A DNA stretch of 64,000 nucleotides. Source: Rhizobium sp. R635. GTDB lineage: Bacteria > Pseudomonadota > Alphaproteobacteria > Rhizobiales > Rhizobiaceae. How positions within the stretch are numbered: the stretch's first letter is position 1; each line of letters opens with the position of its first letter. Shown here in pieces: positions 20,107-28,840 of the stretch. The notes under the pieces are model-generated. The model was not told the origin of the DNA and ran no database searches. It was given only the letters and a program-made list of their open reading frames with translations. The translations under genes were made by a program, and so were the position numbers. Where the stretch lies: assembly GCF_002211285.1 (NCBI RefSeq), contig NZ_LOKX01000001.1:310001-374000 (forward strand), read 5' to 3'.

Positions 20107-21417
20107 ATGCAAACCAACTTCACCCCCGCCCAGCTCCTCGACCCCGATGTCGCCGAATCCGAGCAGATCCTGCGCAAATGCGTCCATTGCGGTTTCTGCA
20201 CAGCCACCTGTCCCACCTATGTGACGCTCGGCAACGAGCTCGACAGCCCGCGCGGCCGCATCTATCTGATCAAGGACATGCTGGAAAACGGCCGTGCCGC
20301 TGATGCCGAGGTCGTTACTCATATCGACCGCTGCCTCTCTTGCCTCGCCTGCGTCACCACCTGTCCCTCGGGCGTCGACTACATGCATCTGGTCGATCAC
20401 GCCCGCGCCCATATCGAAAAGACCTACAAGCGCCCGTTCATGAACCGGCTGACACGCGCCATCCTGGCTGCCGTACTGCCCTATCCCGACCGGTTTCGCT
20501 TGGCGCTCAACCTCGCCCGCCTGGGACGGCCTTTTGCCGGCCTGATGCGCGGTAATACGCTGAAGCCCTTCGCCGCCATGCTGGCGCTTGCGCCGCGCCG
20601 CGTGCCCGCCGCTTCGGCCTTCGCAAAGCCCGGCACGCATGGGCCTGAGGCGCAGCGGCGCGGCCGGGTAGCCATCCTGACCGGTTGCGCCCAGCCGGTG
20701 CTCGACCCTGGGATCAACGAGGCGGCGATCCGGCTGCTGACTCGGCTCGGCATCGAGGTCGTGGTGCCGGAAGGCGAAGTCTGCTGCGGCTCGCTCGTCC
20801 ATCACATGGGCCGCGCCGAGCAGGCGCTCGCCAGCGCCCGCGCCAATGTCGATATCTGGACGCGCGAGATCGAAGGGCAGGGGCTCGACGCGATCATCAT
20901 CACCGCCTCGGGCTGCGGCACGACGATCAAGGATTACGGCCACATGCTGCGCCTCGACCCCGCCTATGCCGCAAAGGCGGCCAGGGTTTCGGCGCTCGCC
21001 AAGGACGTCACCGAATATCTCGCGACCCTCGACCTGCCTGCGCATATGCCGAGGGGCCTCACGGTCGCCTATCATTCCGCCTGTTCCATGCAGCACGGCC
21101 AGCGCATCACCCTTGTGCCGAAGCAATTGCTGAAAGCGGCGGGCTTTACGGTGCGCGATCCCGCCGAAGGCCATCTCTGCTGCGGTTCCGCCGGCACCTA
21201 CAATATCATGCAGCCTGACATTTCGGCGGCGCTGAAAGCGCGTAAAGTGAAGAACATCGAGGCCACCAAGGCCGATATCATCGCCACCGGCAATATCGGC
21301 TGCATCACCCAGATCGCCACCGGAACCAACATTCCGATCCTGCATACGGTTGAGCTTCTCGATTGGGCCTATGGCGGCGCTGTGCCTGAAAAATTAACGG
21401 GTTTGCCCTTAGGCTGA
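20107..21417 (+). CDS. glcF: Glycolate oxidase, iron-sulfur subunit GlcF
   Basis: A 436-residue iron-sulfur subunit. Two 4Fe-4S motifs are clear: Cys25-28-31-35 (CVHCGFCTATCP) and Cys76-79-82-86 (CLSCLACVTTCP). Two CCG domains follow (EVCCGSLVHHMG and HLCCGSAGTYNI), which bind a further cluster or haem-like cofactor and pass electrons to the quinone pool. It completes the GlcDEF complex. GGGAGG lies 10 bases before ATG 20107. Confidence 0.95.
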   Translation: MQTNFTPAQLLDPDVAESEQILRKCVHCGFCTATCPTYVTLGNELDSPRGRIYLIKDMLENGRAADAEVVTHIDRCLSCLACVTTCPSGVDYMHLVDHARAHIEKTYKRPFMNRLTRAILAAVLPYPDRFRLALNLARLGRPFAGLMRGNTLKPFAAMLALAPRRVPAASAFAKPGTHGPEAQRRGRVAILTGCAQPVLDPGINEAAIRLLTRLGIEVVVPEGEVCCGSLVHHMGRAEQALASARANVDIWTREIEGQGLDAIIITASGCGTTIKDYGHMLRLDPAYAAKAARVSALAKDVTEYLATLDLPAHMPRGLTVAYHSACSMQHGQRITLVPKQLLKAAGFTVRDPAEGHLCCGSAGTYNIMQPDISAALKARKVKNIEATKADIIATGNIGCITQIATGTNIPILHTVELLDWAYGGAVPEKLTGLPLG

Positions 21418-21459
21418 AACCTCTGACGGCCCGCCTGGCCGTTCTCGGGAGGTTAGGCG

Positions 21460-21900
21460 ATGTGGCGCGGAATGATTGTTTTTGCGGGTTTGCTCGGGCA
21501 GGCGGGCATGGCCCACGCCGACAGCCGCTTTTTCTGCTCGGCCGATGACAAGCAGGCACGCTTCACGCTCGAAAGCGGCTTCGAAAGCGATGCCGGCCAT
21601 CGGCTCAACCATTTCCGCGGTGCGATCGTCGTCAAGGATCCGGCCCAGGCGACCGCATTCGGAAAGCGTGTTTTTGAATCGCAGCATCTGACCAATCATT
21701 GGTCCCATGACGGCGATCTGCTCCTGGAAGTCTTCGACGGGGGTGATGACGATACCGGCGGGGCAACGCTGGATCTGGTGGTGGTGGCCGGCGAGCGCGG
21801 CAAGGCCGCGGCAAATTTCGGCGGCACCTATTCCCTGACGATTGCAGGCGGCAGCGCGCCCTATGCCGTCGTGGGCAAGGTCAGCTGCGGCACGAAATAA
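21460..21900 (+). CDS. Secreted hypothetical protein
   Basis: A 146-residue protein with a signal peptide (MWRGMIVFAGLLGQAGMAHA, likely cleaved after Ala20). The mature part has two cysteines (in RFFCSAD and KVSCGTK) that could form one disulfide, and a beta-rich pattern. I recognise no family. It is 42 bases downstream of glcF with CGGGAGG before the start, so it may be co-transcribed with glc, but no functional link is evident. Confidence 0.75.
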   Translation: MWRGMIVFAGLLGQAGMAHADSRFFCSADDKQARFTLESGFESDAGHRLNHFRGAIVVKDPAQATAFGKRVFESQHLTNHWSHDGDLLLEVFDGGDDDTGGATLDLVVVAGERGKAAANFGGTYSLTIAGGSAPYAVVGKVSCGTK

Positions 21901-21924
21901 GCGCCGCAGCCGAATTTCAATTCA

Positions 21925-22599
21925 TTACCAGTGGAACGATACGCCGACGTTGACGGCATTGGTGAAGATGTTGGTCTTCAGCCGGTCGCCGCTGTCGATC
22001 GGAACGTCGACGCGCGAATAGGTGCCCTTGTATTCGACGAAGGTCGACCAGCGCTCGGTCACCTTGAAGTCGACGCCGGCCTGAGCCTGCAGCGTCACGC
22101 CGCCGAACTCGTAAGCCCAGGTCTTGCCCTCGGGGCGAATCACTTCGACATGCGGAATGTTCACGCCGACACCGGCGCCGAGATAGGGCGTCCAGCGGCG
22201 GGTCGGATCCTGGAAGCGATAGAGACCGTTCACCGTGAGCAGGTTCAGGCCGTCGGTGAATTCGAAATGCGACCAGCCCGCCTTGGCGAGCGTGTCGTCG
22301 TCGGCATAGACCTTGTCATGGGTGTAATCGAGCGAAATACCCCAGTTCGGCTTGTTGAAGTTCTCGAGCCACCAGGTAACGCGGCCGCCGTAGTAAGGCG
22401 GGCTGCCGAAGGACTTGCCTTCCCAGCCGGCGGTGAAATGCGTGCCGTCCGAGACGTCGACGCCGCTGTGCGGCGCTGTCTGATAACCGCCGTAAATGGA
22501 GAATTCCAGATCTTCCGCCGAGGCGGAGGCTGCTGAACAGATGGTGAAAAGCGCGATGCCCGCAAGCAGGGAGGCGGAGGAACGCAGCGCATATGTCAT
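21925..22599 (-). CDS. lpxQ: Outer-membrane beta-barrel protein, probable lipid A oxidase LpxQ
   Basis: A 224-residue precursor with a signal peptide (cleavage near ASASA, about residue 28). The rest is alternating beta-strand sequence of an 8-stranded outer-membrane barrel, rich in aromatic residues, ending in a terminal Trp (GVSFHW). The length, barrel fold and rhizobial context match LpxQ, which oxidises the proximal glucosamine of lipid A to 2-aminogluconate in Rhizobium etli and leguminosarum. That assignment rests on recognition of the family, not on a catalytic motif; an OmpW/opacity-like barrel is the alternative. ATG 22599 begins the signal peptide. Confidence 0.65.
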   Translation of the reverse strand: MTYALRSSASLLAGIALFTICSAASASAEDLEFSIYGGYQTAPHSGVDVSDGTHFTAGWEGKSFGSPPYYGGRVTWWLENFNKPNWGISLDYTHDKVYADDDTLAKAGWSHFEFTDGLNLLTVNGLYRFQDPTRRWTPYLGAGVGVNIPHVEVIRPEGKTWAYEFGGVTLQAQAGVDFKVTERWSTFVEYKGTYSRVDVPIDSGDRLKTNIFTNAVNVGVSFHW

Positions 22600-22676
22600 T
22601 GAATAGCCCCGATATTGCAAATATGTCGACTCTTAGGCACGTGTGCCAGCTTTCCGCCGTAAAGTCTAAGGAAAAG

Positions 22677-22702
22677 AAAAGGCGCGTCAAACCGCGCCTT
22701 TC
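22677..22702 (-). terminator. Terminator after the first L,D-transpeptidase gene
   Basis: GGCGCG and CGCGCC form a 6-bp stem (extended by AA/TT pairs) around a 6-base loop. On the minus strand it is followed by TTTTCTTTTCC. It lies 20 bases past the gene stop at 22722. The plus-strand side also has a T-run, so it may be bidirectional. Confidence 0.85.
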
Positions 22703-22721
22703 GTTTTTTCGAAAGTGTTGC

Positions 22722-23414
22722 TCAGCCGCCGAACATCGTGCGCAGCACGTCGATGCCCCTGTCCTCGAACGCCACCTTGCCCTGGCGGTTGCCGGGGCCG
22801 ACGACGATCACCTTGGTGCCGACGGGGGCGCGATCGTAGAGATGCATCACGTCGGCGTTCATCATGCGGATGCAGCCGGAAGACATGTTGAGGCCGATCG
22901 TCCAGGGCTGGTTGGTGCCGTGGATGCGGAAGATGGTGTCGCGGCCGCCCTGGTAGAGATACATGGCGCGGGCGCCGAGCGGATTGTCCTCGCCGCCTTC
23001 CTGGAAAGCGGGAATGATGTGGCCCTTGGCGGCCTCGCGGCGGCGCATCTCGGCCGGCGGCGTCCAGCTCGGCCATTCGGCCTTGCGGCCGATCTTGACG
23101 ATGCCCGACCAGCCGAAGCCGTCGCGGCCGACGCCGATGCCGTAGCGGGTGGCGCGGTTGTTGCCCTCGATGAGGTAGAGATACTTGTTGTTGGTATCGA
23201 CGATGACGGTGCCGACCGCTTCCGTCGTCACCAGGCGCACTTTCTTGCGCTTGAACTGTGGCTTCACATATTTCGGCATCTGCGCCACGCGCACGATCTG
23301 CGCCGGCCGCTGTGCGCCGTCGGAAGCCGGGCCGGCAGGCGCGGCAAAGGCTGACGTGGACATCAAGGACAGGACAAGTCCGGCCGCGGCCAGTCCCGGC
23401 ATCAATTTGATCAT
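22722..23414 (-). CDS. L,D-transpeptidase, YkuD family
   Basis: A 230-residue exported L,D-transpeptidase. It has a signal peptide (cleavage near AFA, about residue 24) and the YkuD catalytic domain from about residue 68. The active-site motif HGTN...SSGCIRM has His165 and Cys181. Such enzymes cross-link peptidoglycan 3-3 or attach proteins to it in the periplasm. It precedes the LpxQ-like gene, separated by a terminator, and follows a second L,D-transpeptidase gene by 135 bases. Confidence 0.93.
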   Translation of the reverse strand: MIKLMPGLAAAGLVLSLMSTSAFAAPAGPASDGAQRPAQIVRVAQMPKYVKPQFKRKKVRLVTTEAVGTVIVDTNNKYLYLIEGNNRATRYGIGVGRDGFGWSGIVKIGRKAEWPSWTPPAEMRRREAAKGHIIPAFQEGGEDNPLGARAMYLYQGGRDTIFRIHGTNQPWTIGLNMSSGCIRMMNADVMHLYDRAPVGTKVIVVGPGNRQGKVAFEDRGIDVLRTMFGG

Positions 23415-23549
23415 ATTTGGCTCCCCTCAAGCAAATCCGCTCGAAGCTACATGATCTTTTGCCCGATTCAAGATCGGTATGGCCGGATAAAGCAATTTTG
23501 GCGAGTGGGGCCGCTTGTTCTTGCCGCCCCCAAGCTATTGCAGGCGCCG

Positions 23550-24296
23550 TTACATGACGATGACGCGGGTTCCGACGTTGACGCGGTCGTAGAGATCGAC
23601 GACGTCCTCGTTGCGCAGGCGGATACAGCCGGAAGAAACGGCGCTGCCGATCGACCAGGGGGCATTGGTGCCGTGGATGCGGTAGAGGGTCGAGCCGAGA
23701 TACATGGCGCGTGCGCCGAGCGGGTTTTCCGGGCCGCCGTCCATGCGTGCCGGCAAATAGTGGCCCTTGGCGGCTTCGCGGCTGATCATCTCGGAAGGCG
23801 GCGTCCAGTCCGGCCATTCCGTCTTGCGGGTGATCTTGTGGACACCCGCCCATTCGAAGCCCGGCTTGCCGACGCCGACACCGTAGCGCCGCGCCTTGCC
23901 GCCTTCCATCACCAGGTAGAGAAAGCGGTTGTTGGTATCGATGACGATCGTGCCGGGGTTTTCTTTGGTGTCGTAGTCGACCATCTGCGGCAGGAATTGC
24001 GGCTCGATCGGATTGCGGATCGACGGTATGCCGGGCTTGATCGCCGAAACGGTCTGGGGTGCCGCCTGCGGCGCCTGACGCAGGACGCGGCGCTGGAAGA
24101 GGCCGCGCTGCTGCCGCTGGACGACCGGGCGCTGATAGACGACCGGGCGAACCGTGCCGCCGAGCTGATTGATCCATGGTGCGGTCAGGTCGGGGCTGAG
24201 CACGACGGGCGGGCGGGTGGCGTAGCGGTCGTCTGCAAGGGCGGCCGTGGAGAAGATGCCGGCAAGGGCTGCGGCAAGAACAAGGTGTTTCATCAT
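23550..24296 (-). CDS. L,D-transpeptidase, YkuD family (second copy)
   Basis: A 248-residue paralogue of the gene beside it. A signal peptide (cleavage near ALA, about residue 21) is followed by a Gln/Arg/Pro-rich linker (50-85). The YkuD domain has His208 and Cys224 in HGTNAPWSIG and SSGCIRL. The domain shares long runs with its neighbour (EWP-WTPP-EM, REAAKGH, NPLGARAMYL), so they are likely tandem duplicates that diverged in their linkers. ATG 24296 or 24293 may start translation. Confidence 0.93.
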   Translation of the reverse strand: MMKHLVLAAALAGIFSTAALADDRYATRPPVVLSPDLTAPWINQLGGTVRPVVYQRPVVQRQQRGLFQRRVLRQAPQAAPQTVSAIKPGIPSIRNPIEPQFLPQMVDYDTKENPGTIVIDTNNRFLYLVMEGGKARRYGVGVGKPGFEWAGVHKITRKTEWPDWTPPSEMISREAAKGHYLPARMDGGPENPLGARAMYLGSTLYRIHGTNAPWSIGSAVSSGCIRLRNEDVVDLYDRVNVGTRVIVM

Positions 24297-24523
24297 CGGA
24301 CGAACTCTCTACAAATGACCGAAAATGCGCTGGCGGGACATCGCCGCCCGCTGAGACGCTGCCACCCTATCCGCCAGCGAATGGTAAAGATCGAATCATG
24401 AAAAGCCGACCGACCGGATAAACTTTTCGTCAGGGTTATCGATCGGTTTGGAAAGACGGTTGGCAAATGGTAAAGCCGGAATCAGAACCGGAGAACGGGG
24501 CCGACCCGGAGAACGAAGCGGAC

Positions 24524-25153
24524 ATGAGCACGACTGGCATCATCATCGGCGAGGACGGCAGGAGCCGCTGCCACTGGCACGCCAACCTGCCGGATTATCT
24601 CAAATATCACGATGAGGAATGGGGCCGCCCCGTCACCGACGACATCCGCCTCTTCGAGAAGATCTGCCTCGAAGGCTTCCAATCCGGCCTTTCCTGGCTG
24701 ACCATCCTGCGCAAGCGGGAGAATTTTCGCGCCGCCTTCGCCGGTTTCGATTTCGAGAAGGTCGCCCTCTTCGGCGAGGGGGATGTGGCGCGCTGCCTTG
24801 CCGATGCCGGCATCATCCGCCATCGCGGCAAGATCGTCTCCACGATCAACAATGCCAGGCGCGCCATCGAGCTCCGCGACAAATTCGGCTCGCTCGCCCA
24901 TTATTTCTGGCGTTACGAGCCCGGCCATAACGAACGGCCGGCGGTGGTCGACCGGGACCACATCGTCGCCAATCCGACGACGCCGACGTCGGTGGTCATT
25001 TCGAAAGATCTGAAGAAACGCGGCTGGACCTTTGTCGGCCCGACCACAGTTTATGCCTTCATGCAGGCGATGGGTCTCGTCAACGATCATCTGGAGGGCT
25101 GTTATTGCCGGCCCGAGGTGGAGGCGATGCGCAGCGCTCTGGTGCGCCCATGA
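24524..25153 (+). CDS. tag: DNA-3-methyladenine glycosylase I
   Basis: A 209-residue Tag-family glycosylase that removes 3-methyladenine from DNA. Seen are the N-terminal zinc-binding Cys (RCHWH), YHDEEWGRPV, the active-site region FEKICLEGFQSGLSWLTIL and the C-terminal zinc site (HLEGCYC). ATG 24524 is taken because conserved sequence starts there and GGAGAA precedes it; an in-frame ATG at 24467 adds 19 acidic, low-complexity residues. Its stop overlaps the next gene by 4 bases (ATGA). Confidence 0.93.
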   Translation: MSTTGIIIGEDGRSRCHWHANLPDYLKYHDEEWGRPVTDDIRLFEKICLEGFQSGLSWLTILRKRENFRAAFAGFDFEKVALFGEGDVARCLADAGIIRHRGKIVSTINNARRAIELRDKFGSLAHYFWRYEPGHNERPAVVDRDHIVANPTTPTSVVISKDLKKRGWTFVGPTTVYAFMQAMGLVNDHLEGCYCRPEVEAMRSALVRP

Positions 25154-25653
25154 GAGATGCATTGATGAGAACCATGATCGCCGCTGCTACGCTGTTTCTG
25201 CTGACGGCCCCAGCCATGGCGCAGGCGCCGCAGCTGGAGCCTGGCGAGAAGCTGGAAAAGCTGCAGTTTCCCGCGGTCGCCATGCAGCTGAAGGGCTGGA
25301 CGAAGTTCGGCAGCAGCCACGTCTATACGCTGCCGGTGCGCGCCGGCCAGCATGTGAAGGTCAGCTTTGCCACGAAGAGCAAATATGCCTTTCTGGCGAT
25401 TTTCGACCTGTCGAAACCCGATGACGAGGCTTTCTTCGGCACCGACGAAGACGGCATGAACTTCGAAACGACGGTCAAGGAAAATACGACCTGGCTGCTG
25501 CGGCCTTATTATTCCAAGGTCTCGCCGCGCCGCGGCCTCGGGGCTCCCTTCAGCGTGCTGATCGAGCCCTTGGCGGCTGCCCCGCAGCAGCCGCAGCCGG
25601 CGGCCGAGCCGGAGCGCCCGTCGCTCTTTCCGAAGGCGCCCCCCAGGCAATAA
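25150..25653 (+). CDS. Secreted hypothetical protein
   Basis: A 167-residue protein with a signal peptide (cleavage near AMAQA, about residue 25). The mature part is beta-rich (HVYTLPVRAGQHVKVSF, TWLLRPYYSKV), recalling small pre-peptidase-like periplasmic domains. The last 25 residues are Pro/Gln/Glu-rich. It overlaps tag by 4 bases, so the two are translationally coupled. ATG 25165 is an alternative start. A palindromic repeat follows its stop. No function is assigned. Confidence 0.75.
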   Translation: MRDALMRTMIAAATLFLLTAPAMAQAPQLEPGEKLEKLQFPAVAMQLKGWTKFGSSHVYTLPVRAGQHVKVSFATKSKYAFLAIFDLSKPDDEAFFGTDEDGMNFETTVKENTTWLLRPYYSKVSPRRGLGAPFSVLIEPLAAAPQQPQPAAEPERPSLFPKAPPRQ

Positions 25654-25670
25654 GCGCTTCGATCCGGGCT

Positions 25671-25779
25671 TAGAGCATGTCGCGCAAAAGTGTGCAGCGG
25701 TTTTGCGGATAACGACATGCGTAAAAACAAAGACCTAAAGCGCGGGGAGCGAATCTGAAAGATCGCGAGGCGCTTTAGG
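25671..25779. repeat. Composite palindromic element A
   Basis: Outer arms GCATGTCG (25675-25682) and CGACATGC (25713-25720) enclose a core of GCAAAA and TTTTGC around GTGTGCAGCG. The 24-base core (25684-25707) is identical to that of the element at 33321-33374, but the outer arms differ. A second inverted repeat follows: CCTAAAGCGC (25734-25743) and GCGCTTTAGG (25770-25779), which reaches the stop of the HAD gene. Confidence 0.8.
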
Positions 25780-26479
25780 CCAGCCGGTCGATCAGGTCGC
25801 GCAATTCACCGAGATGGCCGATCTTGCGAAAGCGTGGCGCCTCCGTCGGCTCGTCGACATGTTCCAGCACCCAGGTCAGTTCATGCGGCACGAAGACGCC
25901 GTAGCTGCCGGCGGCGATGGCCGGCACGATGTCCGATTTCAGCGAATTGCCGACCATCATCGCCCGCTCCGGCCCGTCGCCCACCTTGGCGAAGATGCGG
26001 CGGTAGGTGACGGCCGTCTTGTCGGAAACGATTTCGATGGCGTCGAAGAAGTCGCCGAGCCCGGATTGGGCAAGCTTGCGCTCCTGGTCGAAGAGATCGC
26101 CCTTGGTGATCATGACGAGCAGATATTTGCCGGCAAGCGCCTCAAGCGTATCGCGCACATGCGGCATGGTCTCGACCGGATGGTTGAGCAGATCGCGGCC
26201 GGTATCGAGGATCTTGGCGATGACGCTTGCGGGGACCTTGCCCTCGGTGATTTCGATCGCCGTCTCGACCATCGACAGCGTGAAGCCCTTGATGCCGAAG
26301 CCGTAATGGCGAAGGTTGCGTTTTTCCGCCTCCAGCAGCCGTTCGGAAATCTTCGGTCCTTCGGCGAAATCCGCAAGCAATTTCGTGAAATGCTCTTCCG
26401 TCAGCCGGTAATATTGTTCGTTCTGCCAGAGCGTGTCGTCGGCATCGAAGCCGATCGTGGTCAGTGGACGCGTCGCCAT
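25775..26479 (-). CDS. HAD family hydrolase
   Basis: A 234-residue haloacid dehalogenase-type phosphatase. Motif I is GFDADDTLW (Asp12 nucleophile, Asp14), motif II is the LLVMITKGD threonine, and motif IV is MVGNSLKSDIVPA. The long helical cap between motifs I and II is of the C1 type. Such enzymes cleave phosphate from small metabolites; substrate is not predicted. ATG 26479 (MATRPLTT) follows AGAGGTG and is preferred to 26533. Divergent from the aldo/keto reductase. Confidence 0.9.
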   Translation of the reverse strand: MATRPLTTIGFDADDTLWQNEQYYRLTEEHFTKLLADFAEGPKISERLLEAEKRNLRHYGFGIKGFTLSMVETAIEITEGKVPASVIAKILDTGRDLLNHPVETMPHVRDTLEALAGKYLLVMITKGDLFDQERKLAQSGLGDFFDAIEIVSDKTAVTYRRIFAKVGDGPERAMMVGNSLKSDIVPAIAAGSYGVFVPHELTWVLEHVDEPTEAPRFRKIGHLGELRDLIDRLA

Positions 26480-26716
26480 ATGCGCACCTCTTGAATAGGG
26501 CCGGCAATCTATCGGCCGCCTGTGTCGAGACAAGGGCGATTACCTCAAGCTGCGGCAAGTCGCGGCGTTGAAAAGCGCCGCCGCCGCACTACATCGAGGT
26601 TGCCTCACCCTGCAGCCAGCTACGGCTGTGCCTGTCACGCGCAGGCCAATAATCAAAAAATGAAGTTCGCCAGTTCGCAAGCCCCTCTTGCGGCAGACAC
26701 AAGGGAATTTTCGACC

Positions 26717-27766
26717 ATGCGTTACAATCAGCTCGGAAATACGGGACTTTTCGTCTCGGAAATTTGTTTGGGCACCATGACCTTCGGCGAAGCCAAGCAG
26801 GGCAGCGCCTGGGGCGCCATCGCCGACGTCGACCAGAATGCCGCCGACCGGATCGTTGAGCGCTCGCTGGCATCGGGTGTCAATTTCATCGATACGGCCG
26901 ACGTCTATTCTTTCGGCGAGTCCGAAAGGCTGCTCGGCCAGGCGCTGAAGAACCTCGACGTACCCCGCAAGGACGTCGTCATCGCCACCAAGGTCTATGG
27001 CGTCATGGGCGACAAGCCGAACGACCGCGGCGCCTCGCGCGGCCACATCATGGATTCCGTCGAGGCGAGCCTGAAGCGCCTGCAGACCGATCATATCGAC
27101 CTCTACCAGATCCACGCGACCGATACGGTCACGCCGATCGAAGAGACGCTGCGGGCCTTCGACGATCTCGTCTCCCGCGGCCTCGTGCGTTATATCGGCG
27201 TCTCCAACTGGCAGGCTTGGCGTATTTCCAAGGCGCTCGGCCTCTCCGAGCGCCGCGGCTTTGCCCGTTTTGAGAGCGTGCAGGCCTATTATTCCATCGC
27301 CGGCCGTGATCTCGAACGCGATATCGTGCCGATGATGCAGGAGGAGAAGCTCGGCCTGATGGTCTGGTCGCCTCTTGCCGGCGGTCTGCTCTCCGGCAAA
27401 TACGGTCCCGGCGCGCCCGGCAACGGCGAGGGCCGCCGCGCCAATTTCGATTTCCCGCCGGTCGACAGGGACAAGGCCTGGGCCTGCGTCGCCGTCATGC
27501 GCGAAATCGCCGAAAAGCACGGCGTCAGCGTCGCCACCGTGGCGCTCGCCTATATCCTCGCCAAGCCTTTCGTCACCTCTGTCATTATCGGCGCCAAGCG
27601 CGTCGACCAGCTCGACCAGAACCTGGCGGCGGTCAAGCTGAAGCTCGATGAAGGGGATATGAAGAGGCTCGACGAGGTGAGCGCCCTTGCGCCCGAATAT
27701 CCCGCCTGGATGCTGGCGCGACAGGGCGCCGGCCGCCGCCCGGCGGATTTCGAGCCGAAGGGCTGA
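26717..27766 (+). CDS. Aldo/keto reductase
   Basis: A 349-residue NADPH-dependent aldo/keto reductase of the YhdN/Tas-like group. Seen are FIDTADVYSFGESE (catalytic Asp and Tyr), VIATKVYG (Lys), DLYQIHATD (His) and the C-terminal NADP-binding IIGAKRVDQL. It reduces aldehydes or ketones in the cytoplasm; substrate unknown. ATG 26717 is preceded by AAGGGAA; the long upstream extension in frame is not conserved-looking. A 24-bp palindrome follows the stop. Confidence 0.93.
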   Translation: MRYNQLGNTGLFVSEICLGTMTFGEAKQGSAWGAIADVDQNAADRIVERSLASGVNFIDTADVYSFGESERLLGQALKNLDVPRKDVVIATKVYGVMGDKPNDRGASRGHIMDSVEASLKRLQTDHIDLYQIHATDTVTPIEETLRAFDDLVSRGLVRYIGVSNWQAWRISKALGLSERRGFARFESVQAYYSIAGRDLERDIVPMMQEEKLGLMVWSPLAGGLLSGKYGPGAPGNGEGRRANFDFPPVDRDKAWACVAVMREIAEKHGVSVATVALAYILAKPFVTSVIIGAKRVDQLDQNLAAVKLKLDEGDMKRLDEVSALAPEYPAWMLARQGAGRRPADFEPKG

Positions 27767-27786
27767 CAGCGCGGCTGAACTGCTGG

Positions 27787-27810
27787 GAAACGCCTGATAT
27801 CAGGCGTTTC
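27787..27810 (+). terminator. 24-bp perfect palindrome after the aldo/keto reductase
   Basis: A perfect palindrome centred on CCTGATATCAGG, 20 bases past the stop, followed by AGTTTGTT. It would fold into a stem in RNA and probably ends the transcript, though the T-run is interrupted. Confidence 0.5.
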
Positions 27811-27832
27811 AGTTTGTTGACAAAGTCTCCTC

Positions 27833-27909
27833 CGTCATGCTCGGCCTTGTGCCGAGCATCTAACCACCGCAATTGTTTGACAGGAAACAGCACAAGGCCG
27901 AGGATGACG
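27833..27909. repeat. Fold-back element between convergent genes
   Basis: Arms 27833-27851 and 27891-27909 are 19-base inverted copies with one mismatch. The left arm also folds by itself (ATGCTCGGC-CTTGT-GCCGAGCAT). It sits between the aldo/keto reductase and DUF305 genes, with no reading frame. A related imperfect hairpin (GGGAACGCCTG/CAGGCGCTCCC) lies at 27944-27968. Confidence 0.75.
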
Positions 27910-27983
27910 TCGTGGGTGTTGCCGCGGTTTGTCAGCAGCCTCTGGGAACGCCTGAAACAGGCGCTCCCTTCCCTTAATCATGT

Positions 27984-28343
27984 TTACTTGCCGTGGGCCT
28001 TGAGCCAGGCATTCATCTCGGCGATCTCGGCTTCCTGCGCCTTGATCACCGCTTCGGCGAGTTTGCGGATTTCGGGATCCTTGCCGAATTGGAGCTCGAC
28101 CTTGGCCATGTCGATCGCGCCCTGATGGTGCGGGATCATACCGCGGACGAAATCGACGTCGGCATCGCCGCTATATTCGATCATCATATCCTTGTGCATT
28201 TTGTCGTTCGCCTCGCTGAAGGCATGGCTGGCCGCGTCATGGCTGCCCATCGGCTTGCTCATGTCCATGGGCATGTCCTCGGCAAGGGCAGGCGCGGCAA
28301 TGACGGCGAGCATGGCGGATAAGGCGATGATTTTCAAAGACAT
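27984..28343 (-). CDS. Secreted DUF305 protein, probable copper-related
   Basis: A 119-residue DUF305 protein with a signal peptide (cleavage after ALA, about residue 21). A Met/His-rich stretch follows ([13 protein letters not shown]), then the family core with [16 protein letters not shown]. The Met and His pattern suggests binding of copper or another soft metal in the periplasm; this is inferred from composition and from similar proteins found near copper-resistance genes. ATG 28343 follows AAGGAA. It is 74 bases downstream of another small Cys/His/Met-rich exported protein. Confidence 0.85.
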   Translation of the reverse strand: MSLKIIALSAMLAVIAAPALAEDMPMDMSKPMGSHDAASHAFSEANDKMHKDMMIEYSGDADVDFVRGMIPHHQGAIDMAKVELQFGKDPEIRKLAEAVIKAQEAEIAEMNAWLKAHGK

Positions 28344-28417
28344 GAGAGTTCCTTTCTCTGTCTGCAATAGGTTTACCGGACGGCCGAGGCCGCCCATTCT
28401 GCGTGGAGAATGCGGTG

Positions 28418-28786
28418 TCAGGCCAGTCGGGGAGGTGGCGCCTGCGGAGCGGGCCTGTTGTCATCCAGCGCGCGGGCAAGCGGCGGCGCGGGATAGCCGA
28501 AAACAGATTTTCCGCCGGCCGTGACCACCACTGTCGGCGGCAACAGAAGACAGACAGCGCAAAGCGGCATATGTGCGGAGTTTCCGCTGGCGCAGGGATC
28601 TTTCGGGATAGCAGCCTGGCCAGCTCCCTCGGGCATGTTCATGCCTGATATCTCGTGGTGCATGTTGCCGCTCTCGGCGGCGACCGGTGCATTCATCGAC
28701 ACGCATGTCGGACAGCCCGCCCATGCGGACATGGCGCCGTAGACCAGCCAGCCGAGAAACATCGTGATGAGAGCGAGCGTGCGCAT
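28418..28786 (-). CDS. Small Cys/His/Met-rich exported protein, unknown family
   Basis: A 122-residue protein with a hydrophobic N-terminus (signal or anchor, residues 1-23). Cysteine pairs CPTC and CAVC and the HHE...MNM stretch are candidate metal ligands. A second hydrophobic patch ([10 protein letters not shown]) precedes a Pro-rich tail. It lies upstream of the DUF305 gene on the same strand and probably shares its transcript, which suggests a copper or other metal role. I do not recognise the family. Confidence 0.7.
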   Translation of the reverse strand: MRTLALITMFLGWLVYGAMSAWAGCPTCVSMNAPVAAESGNMHHEISGMNMPEGAGQAAIPKDPCASGNSAHMPLCAVCLLLPPTVVVTAGGKSVFGYPAPPLARALDDNRPAPQAPPPRLA

Positions 28787-28840
28787 GATGTTTCATATAG
28801 GCGCGCGATGGCAGCAAGCCAAGCGCGGCCGGCGGTCACA

